Part shown: piece after piece, positions 59,781-64,000 of the stretch
Position numbering within the stretch: position 1 is the stretch's first letter
Layout of the letters: each line of letters starts with the position of its first letter
Source of the DNA: Pseudaquidulcibacter sp041917055
GTDB taxonomy: Bacteria; Pseudomonadota; Alphaproteobacteria; Caulobacterales; Aquidulcibacteraceae
Length of the DNA: 64,000 nucleotides
NCBI GenBank assembly: GCA_041917055.1
Contig: JAYRYJ010000007.1
Location: 62,001 to 126,000 of the forward strand
Reading direction: 5' to 3'
Position numbers and translations under genes: made by a program
The notes under the pieces: model-generated
Told to the model about the DNA's origin: nothing
Databases searched by the model: none
Seen by the model: only the letters and a program-made list of their open reading frames with translations

Positions 59781-60056
59781 CTAGAAATCTTGCTGCCCGA
59801 TAATTCTGATTATTCTAACTTTGTTTTTTTCAATTCTGTAATAGACCGAATGCGAAGCGACCACGCTTTTTCTAAATTCGCCATTTTTGGTATCGACAAT
59901 TGGATAGAGTAGGGGGTTTGATGCGATAAGATCGAGCCTCTTCTTTATCTTTGCATTGTAAAAATCTGACTGAGCTTCACCGAAATTCAAATCTCCGTAA
60001 ACGGATATATTGAATAGGTCTGCTTCTGCCTCGTCTGAAAGCTCATACTTTGCCAT
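59781..60056 (-). CDS. ParE-family toxin
   Basis: A 91-residue protein starting at the ATG at 60056 (MAKYELSDEAEADLFNISVY), inside the antitoxin 3' end. The ParE pattern includes FYNAKIKKRLDLIASNPLL, the YPIVDTKNGEFRKSVVASHS segment, and VYYRIEKNKVRIIRIIGQQDF. ParE toxins poison DNA gyrase. It is translationally coupled to the antitoxin by a 14-base overlap. Confidence 0.88.
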   Translation of the reverse strand: MAKYELSDEAEADLFNISVYGDLNFGEAQSDFYNAKIKKRLDLIASNPLLYPIVDTKNGEFRKSVVASHSVYYRIEKNKVRIIRIIGQQDF

Positions 60057-60315
60057 TGAGTTTTCTTGTATAGGCTCTCGCTTCCGCGAAAATCTCATCA
60101 ATCGATTTCTCGCTAATTCCGCTATCCAAGCCTTTTTGAAGTTCCGCCTCTAGCCATTCGCGATATTTGGGGTTTTGCATATTTTTTTGGTGAACGCGCT
60201 CAGCGATTGCTTCTTCGATAAGCATACGTTCATCACTAATATTGCCGGACGCAATTTCGGCATCGATCCATTCGGCTTGCTTTTCGGTGATTTCAATTTT
60301 GCGGATTACATTCAT
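60043..60315 (-). CDS. ParD-family antitoxin
   Basis: A 90-residue protein with an N-terminal RHH-type segment (RKIEITEKQAEWIDAEIASG) and the region SDERMLIEEAIAERV in place of the second and third helices. The C-terminal half, WLEAELQKGLDSGISEKSID, is the usual toxin-wrapping tail of ParD. It precedes parE. No strong operator palindrome is seen upstream, unlike the other three pairs. Confidence 0.85.
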   Translation of the reverse strand: MNVIRKIEITEKQAEWIDAEIASGNISDERMLIEEAIAERVHQKNMQNPKYREWLEAELQKGLDSGISEKSIDEIFAEARAYTRKLNGKV

Positions 60316-60376
60316 AGCAATACTCCGTCGCCAATGTATCGCAATTTATGGGAAAATCAAATCATTTGCCTATTGT

Positions 60377-60619
60377 CTAGGCGATACGCGACACCGAATA
60401 GGATTCGATCACCAAATTCGCCAATAATTTTTGCGACATTTCTTTGGCGCGCTCAAGGGCTCTGGTTTCGTCGGTCTCATTCACTTCAATCTCAATCGAT
60501 TTGCCGATATGAACGTCCTCAACTTCATCAAAACCCAATCCGTGCAAAGCATGTGCAACCGCACGCCCCTGCGGATCAAGCACACCATTTTTCAACTTAA
60601 CATCAACGCGAATTTTCAT
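60377..60619 (-). CDS. purS: Phosphoribosylformylglycinamidine synthase subunit PurS
   Basis: An 80-residue PurS starting at the ATG at 60619 (MKIRVDVKLKNGVLDPQGRA). VAHALHGLGFDEVEDVHIGK and the final LLANLVIESYSV are the family pattern. PurS bridges PurQ and PurL in the four-step FGAM synthase complex. It lies 42 bases after purC on the same strand. purQ, usually next, is not here. Confidence 0.95.
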   Translation of the reverse strand: MKIRVDVKLKNGVLDPQGRAVAHALHGLGFDEVEDVHIGKSIEIEVNETDETRALERAKEMSQKLLANLVIESYSVSRIA

Positions 60620-60628
60620 AACAATGCT

Positions 60629-60655
60629 CAATTTTAATTTTTAATTCTTAATTCC
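60629..60655. repeat. Dispersed TTAATTCTTAATT-type repeat between purC and purS
   Basis: CAATTTTAATTTTTAATTC followed by TTAATTCC fills the purC-purS gap. It belongs to the AT-rich repeat family also at 4735-4876, 13146 and 37113. Confidence 0.4.
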
Positions 60656-60661
60656 AAAAGT

Positions 60662-61414
60662 CTAGCCTTCACCCGCCATTGCCTGTGCAGGGTCTTTGAA
60701 AATGCCAAGGCGTGTGGCAACTTCGGCATAGGCCTCAGAAAGGCCGCCTAAATCTTGGCGAAAGCGGTCTTTATCCAAACTATTATTATTGCGCGCGTCC
60801 CAAAGGCGGCACGAATCCGGGCTGATTTCATCGGCAAGAACTGTGCGAACCATTTCGCCCTCATAAAGACGCCCAAATTCCAGTTTAAAGTCAACCAGGC
60901 GAATGCCCACAGCGGCAAAAAGGCCGGAAAGATAATCATTGATGCGCAATGCCAAGGCCATAATATCATCCATCTCTTGGGTTGTTGCCCAATTGAATGC
61001 AGTAATATGTTCTTCAGAAACCAAAGGATCGCCTAATTCATCATTTTTATAATAAAATTCAACAATCGAACGCGGCAAAGTTTCGCCAGTGGTAATGCCA
61101 AGGCGCTTTGCAATTGAACCCGCAGCCACATTGCGAACCACGACCTCAAGCGGAATGATTTCCACCTCGCGAATAAGCTGTTCACGCATATTAAGTCGTT
61201 TGATGAAATGGGTTGGCACGCCAATAGAGTTTAATTGACCCATAATAAATTCGCTGATGCGATTATTTAATACGCCTTTACCTTCAATAATTGCGTGTTT
61301 TTGAGCATTAAATGCGGTGGCATCATCTTTAAAATATTGGATTAAAGTTCCGGGTTCAGGCCCTTCATAAAGAACCTTTGCCTTGCCTTCATAGATTTTT
61401 TTGCGACGCGACAT
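60662..61414 (-). CDS. purC: SAICAR synthetase
   Basis: A 250-residue ATP-dependent ligase joining aspartate to CAIR in purine synthesis. RRKKIYEGKAKVLYEGPEPG is the nucleotide-binding start, DDATAFNAQKHAIIEGKGVL follows, EVVVRNVAAGSIAKRLG is signature 1 and LVDFKLEFGRLYEGEMV signature 2. Length is normal. A hairpin at 61427-61452 lies just upstream of its start. Confidence 0.97.
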   Translation of the reverse strand: MSRRKKIYEGKAKVLYEGPEPGTLIQYFKDDATAFNAQKHAIIEGKGVLNNRISEFIMGQLNSIGVPTHFIKRLNMREQLIREVEIIPLEVVVRNVAAGSIAKRLGITTGETLPRSIVEFYYKNDELGDPLVSEEHITAFNWATTQEMDDIMALALRINDYLSGLFAAVGIRLVDFKLEFGRLYEGEMVRTVLADEISPDSCRLWDARNNNSLDKDRFRQDLGGLSEAYAEVATRLGIFKDPAQAMAGEG

Positions 61415-61426
61415 TTAAGCCCCCGA

Positions 61427-61452
61427 AAAAATGATTCTCTAAAATCATTTTT
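61427..61452. promoter_or_regulatory. AT-rich inverted repeat just upstream of purC
   Basis: AAAAATGATT-CTCTAA-AATCATTTTT is a perfect ten-base inverted repeat with a six-base loop, ending 12 bases before the purC ATG. It may be an operator or a leader hairpin controlling purC; as a terminator it would serve no gene in either direction. Confidence 0.45.
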
Positions 61453-61619
61453 AACATACTAACAGAGTGCAGCCTCTATCACAATGAAACCTATCAAATC
61501 AAACTTTATTGCATTTGGCATTCACGACGAAAGTTTTACATTAATACCGCCTTGAAATCTTGTGTTTAATCCCTTCATTTGGCATAGAGAGACGTTATTA
61601 AATTCAAGGATAGGAATCC

Positions 61620-61940
61620 ATGTCAAATTTTGAAAAGCGCGAGAGAGCCGAAGAAAGCAAATTCGCGAGCAATGAAGAATTAGAGTTCAAAGCAACCGCA
61701 CGTCGCAATCGTGCTTTGGGTCTTTGGGCGGCGGGTCTTTTGGGTCTAAGCGACGAATCTGCACAAAAATACGCCGATAGCGTGGTCGCGGCGGATTTGC
61801 ATGTCAAAGGCGATGAAGATGTTTATAACAAAGTCGCGAAAGACTTTGCTGATGCCAAAATCGAAGTTTCGGAACACAAAATTCGCCGCGAAATGGCCGA
61901 ATTGCTCAATGCAGAACGCGAAAAATTAGGCGTGAAATGA
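61620..61940 (+). CDS. DUF1476 protein (ATPase zeta-subunit family)
   Basis: A 106-residue protein of the alphaproteobacterial DUF1476 family, whose Paracoccus member inhibits the F1-ATPase (zeta subunit). SNFEKRERAEESKFASNEEL is the inhibitory-type N-terminal helix. KATARRNRALGLWAAGLLGL follows, and DVYNKVAKDFADAKIEVSEH completes the four-helix pattern. GGATAGGAA precedes the ATG. It is followed by two small lipoprotein genes with a 4-base overlap. DUF1476 beside purC is a common alphaproteobacterial arrangement. Confidence 0.92.
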   Translation: MSNFEKRERAEESKFASNEELEFKATARRNRALGLWAAGLLGLSDESAQKYADSVVAADLHVKGDEDVYNKVAKDFADAKIEVSEHKIRREMAELLNAEREKLGVK

Positions 61941-62203
61941 CATTGGGGCGCGTGATTATTGCAATTATTGCAATGATTGGCCTTTCGTCTTGTGCGCTTA
62001 CAAAATATGGTTCAAAAACGCCGGAAGATAAATTGGCGGACAGCATTCGCTTATGCCGCGAAAAACAAAATGATTGGGATTATGAGCATAATTATTGCAA
62101 ATATAATCCCTATAAAAATGCCGGAGATAGCCAATGGAAAGAACCATTGCCACCTTTAAGCAAAAAGGAAAAAAAGGACTTGCCGCCGCATTTGCAGCAT
62201 TGA
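61937..62203 (+). CDS. Small lipoprotein 1
   Basis: An 88-residue lipoprotein: the signal is MTLGRVIIAIIAMIGLSSCA, with Cys19 as the lipidated residue. The mature part is polar, with two Cys in RLCREKQNDWDYEHNYCKY, and ends in Pro/Lys-rich PLPPLSKKEKKDLPPHLQH. Function is unknown. Its start overlaps the DUF1476 stop, and its 3' end overlaps lipoprotein 2 by 70 bases in another frame. The C-x(12-14)-C spacing is shared with lipoprotein 2, so they may be paralogues. Confidence 0.7.
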   Translation: MTLGRVIIAIIAMIGLSSCALTKYGSKTPEDKLADSIRLCREKQNDWDYEHNYCKYNPYKNAGDSQWKEPLPPLSKKEKKDLPPHLQH

Positions 62204-62355
62204 TTCTTTTAAGTTCTTGCGCGCTTGGTCCTGTCGAAACTGACCCCGAAAAAGCCGCCCAAAGATGGGCCGAAATGCGCGAATATTGCTACAAACAAGG
62301 TGGGGTTTGGAATGATGATGTTAAGACCTGCCTAACTGCAGGAAAATCTTATTGA
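62134..62355 (+). CDS. Small lipoprotein 2
   Basis: A 73-residue lipoprotein: the basic head MERTIATFKQKGKKG is followed by LAAAFAALILLSSCALGP, with lipidated Cys29. The mature part has REYCYKQGGVWNDDVKTCLT, with paired cysteines. Like lipoprotein 1 it has a short mature domain with two Cys. The long overlap with lipoprotein 1 is unusual, but both carry a lipobox and a plausible start, so both seem real. It overlaps the convergent deacetylase gene by 7 bases. Confidence 0.65.
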   Translation: MERTIATFKQKGKKGLAAAFAALILLSSCALGPVETDPEKAAQRWAEMREYCYKQGGVWNDDVKTCLTAGKSY

Positions 62356-63089
62356 ACTTCTGAATATTCCAATTTCACAATTTTATAGCCCTTCTTTTTC
62401 AAAGATTTTAGCAAAGAGGGAAGGGCGTTTGCGGCTAATTCTCTATTATCATGCAATAATATTATTCCTGAATTATTATGCATATCCAATTGCGCGAAGA
62501 TTTTTTTGTGAACTGATTTTATGTCGGCGTTTTCTTCCCAATCGTATGCGATTGTATCGGTGGAAATCACATTGAAATTATTTTGATTGAGATAGTTGGT
62601 AAGATTTTGAGTATCCTGCAGAAATGGAAAACGATAGAAATGGGCGATATTTGTGCCGAATGCCGCTTCGGAGGCCGCTTTATTTTGCTCAAAATCCGCG
62701 ATTTGTTGCGCATCATTGAGGCTTTGCATCGATAAATGCGACATTGAATGTAGCCCGATTGAATGTCCCTGTGCCAAGACCTCGCGTGCAATTTGCGGGT
62801 TTTCATTTATCCTGTCACCGACCATGAAAAACGTCGCTTTGACACAATTTTGCTTTAGGGTTTCAAGAATTTTCGGCGTGACATAGGTTGGGCCATCATC
62901 AAAAGTCAAAACTACTTCAAACGGCTTTAAAGGCAATTGCGAATATTTCTTTTCACCAAAATTTTGGCCGGAAAATTGCGCAAGATTTATGGTTCGGGTT
63001 TCGCATTTATGTGGCGCTTTTGCAAAGGCAGAAAAACCAAAGCCGAAAATTGCGCAAATAAATGCAAAAATAAGGGAAAGGCGCGCCAT
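62349..63089 (-). CDS. Secreted polysaccharide deacetylase (NodB family)
   Basis: A 246-residue protein with a signal peptide (MARLSLIFAFICAIFGFGFS, cleavage near AFA). The NodB domain has motif 1 LTFDDGPTYVTPKILETL (Asp pair), KATFFMVGDRIN, motif 2 HSIGLHSMSHLSMQSL (two His metal ligands), and motifs 3-4 in RFPFLQDTQN and IILLHD. It removes acetyl groups from a cell-wall or exopolysaccharide. Holdfast HfsH is a NodB-family deacetylase, but this gene is 13 kb from the hfs-like cluster and exported, so the link is only a possibility. It lies 3 bases after purL. Confidence 0.88.
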   Translation of the reverse strand: MARLSLIFAFICAIFGFGFSAFAKAPHKCETRTINLAQFSGQNFGEKKYSQLPLKPFEVVLTFDDGPTYVTPKILETLKQNCVKATFFMVGDRINENPQIAREVLAQGHSIGLHSMSHLSMQSLNDAQQIADFEQNKAASEAAFGTNIAHFYRFPFLQDTQNLTNYLNQNNFNVISTDTIAYDWEENADIKSVHKKIFAQLDMHNNSGIILLHDNRELAANALPSLLKSLKKKGYKIVKLEYSEVQ

Positions 63090-63092
63090 GTG

Positions 63093-64000
63093 CTAATTCA
63101 TCATTTCGGGCAGAAATTCCTCAAAAGCCGCACGCATTTTGGAAATTTCCAAATTCATGGCGCCGCCGATTTCCAAATGTGAACCACTGGCAACGCCGAT
63201 TTTCGTGAATTTAATTCCTGCTTTCAAGGCCATTTCGTGTGCCCGATTTAAATGGGAATCGTCGATTGCAACTACAAACCGCGCCTGGGATTCTGCAAAT
63301 AAAGCGGCATTTTGCGCCAAATCATCATCCAAAGTGCCAACAATTCCCAAATTCGCGCCAAGGCACATTTTAGCGAGGCCAAGCGCCAACCCGCCATCCG
63401 ATAAATCATGGCATGCGCTTAATAATTTACTCGAAATCAAATTTGCAACTAAATCACAAGTGCGCTTTTCAAGTTCCAAATCGACCTTTGGCGGCGCGCC
63501 GTCACCACGCCCGACAATTTCGCGCATCACAAGGCTTGCACCCAATTCATCATGGGTTTCACCCAAAAGAACGATATTATCGCCCTCTTGGAATTTGCCA
63601 TAGCCGATTGAGTTTTCATAATCAGCAATAAGCCCCACACCGCCAACAACCGGCGTCGGCAAAATCGCCTTGCCCATTGTTTCATTATAAAGGCTGACAT
63701 TGCCCGAAACGACGGGATATTCCAAGACTTTACACGCTTCTGCCATGCCGTGAATTGCGCCAACAATCTGACTCATAATTTCCGGGCGTTCCGGCGAACC
63801 GAAATTGAGATTATCAGTAATCGCAATAGGTGTCGCTCCCACTGCCACAATGTTTCGATAGCTTTCTGCAACAATTTGTTTTCCGCCCTCATAAGGGTCA
63901 TTTAGGACATAGCGCGGTGTGCAATCATTCGTAATCGCAAGCGCTTTTTTAGTGCCGTGAACCCGCACCAAGGCCGCATCATAAGCTTTATCAGAAGCCG
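63093..64000 (-). CDS. purL: Phosphoribosylformylglycinamidine synthase, large subunit PurL (partial)
   Basis: The 3' part of purL, running off the window edge; an internal GTG at 63971 is not the start, as the frame stays open upstream (ASDKAYDAALVRVHG). Marks of PurL are ALAITNDCTPRYVLNDPYEG, the ATP-binding GSPERPEIMSQIVGAIHGM and VSGNVSLYNE, and CHDLSDGGLALGLAKM. It converts FGAR to FGAM with PurQ and PurS. purC and purS lie 1.7 kb further on, separated by DUF1476 and other genes. Confidence 0.95.
   Translation of the reverse strand, partial: ASDKAYDAALVRVHGTKKALAITNDCTPRYVLNDPYEGGKQIVAESYRNIVAVGATPIAITDNLNFGSPERPEIMSQIVGAIHGMAEACKVLEYPVVSGNVSLYNETMGKAILPTPVVGGVGLIADYENSIGYGKFQEGDNIVLLGETHDELGASLVMREIVGRGDGAPPKVDLELEKRTCDLVANLISSKLLSACHDLSDGGLALGLAKMCLGANLGIVGTLDDDLAQNAALFAESQARFVVAIDDSHLNRAHEMALKAGIKFTKIGVASGSHLEIGGAMNLEISKMRAAFEEFLPEMMN

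Noticed and set aside
1..64000. CRISPR array, prophage or insertion sequence
   Set aside because: No regularly spaced direct repeats, transposase, integrase or phage structural genes were found in any frame.

Overview
This window looks like chromosomal DNA of an alphaproteobacterium, most likely a Caulobacterales/Maricaulales-type (stalked or budding, adhesive) lineage with fairly AT-rich DNA. The pointers are a zwf-pgl-edd-glk-eda-pyk Entner-Doudoroff operon, a holdfast-like polysaccharide cluster (hfsD/A/B/C/G/F/E-type genes), the alphaproteobacterial families TIGR02300, DUF1476 and DUF1289, and PurS/PurL-type purine synthesis. No genus is claimed. Genes are tightly packed on both strands, with many ATGA overlaps and GTG/TTG starts.

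Layout. 0-7 kb: end of a family 2 glycosyltransferase, a NylB-like serine hydrolase, a HerA-type ATPase, an unknown protein and an MprF-like membrane flippase domain. 7-13 kb: a compact minus-strand operon of a FabH-type ketoacyl synthase, dihydroorotase, a feruloyl-CoA-synthetase-like ligase and an acetolactate-synthase-like ThDP enzyme. 13-20 kb: DUF1289, a degenerate CobS-like protein, Nudix, GST, a 26-residue membrane peptide, a hybrid histidine kinase split by an in-frame TAA, pteridine reductase/folB and a globin-coupled chemoreceptor. 20-34 kb: housekeeping genes (pgsA, uvrC, murB, thioesterase, HAD phosphatase, Thr/Ser dehydratase, MaoC, PhnA, MFS exporter, HigBA-type toxin-antitoxin, zinc peptidase, lytic transglycosylase, MBL hydrolase, 2-hydroxyacid dehydrogenase, RNA methyltransferase). 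34.5-35.8 kb: three tandem small proteins that each combine a Sec signal peptide with an acyl-carrier-protein (ACP) fold. 36-41 kb: YcgN, Phd/ParE toxin-antitoxin, a 2OG oxygenase, GST, small proteins and a second serine hydrolase. 40.7-49 kb: the holdfast-like cluster. 49-52 kb: tRNA-Ser(GCT), TIGR02300, FitAB toxin-antitoxin, a DUF4062 protein and cmk. 52-59.4 kb: the Entner-Doudoroff operon. 59-64 kb: ParDE, purS, purC, DUF1476, two lipoproteins, a polysaccharide deacetylase and partial purL.

How the genes work together. Glucose-6-phosphate is oxidised and cleaved to pyruvate by one six-gene operon that also supplies glucokinase and pyruvate kinase, behind two copies of a TTTGCAA/TTGCAAA inverted repeat that may be operators. 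The hfs-like genes supply initiation (HfsE), glycosyl transfer, flipping (HfsF), polymerisation, chain-length control (HfsA/B) and outer-membrane export (HfsD). Four toxin-antitoxin pairs are scattered through the window, three of them behind visible inverted-repeat operators.

Most unusual items: (1) the trio of exported ACP-like proteins, one with the phosphopantetheine serine and two without it; (2) a GC-rich double-palindrome repeat inserted in frame inside two different enzyme genes; (3) the in-frame TAA in the kinase PAS region; (4) the CobS homologue that has lost its catalytic motifs; (5) the FitAB-DUF4062 module coupled translationally to cmk.
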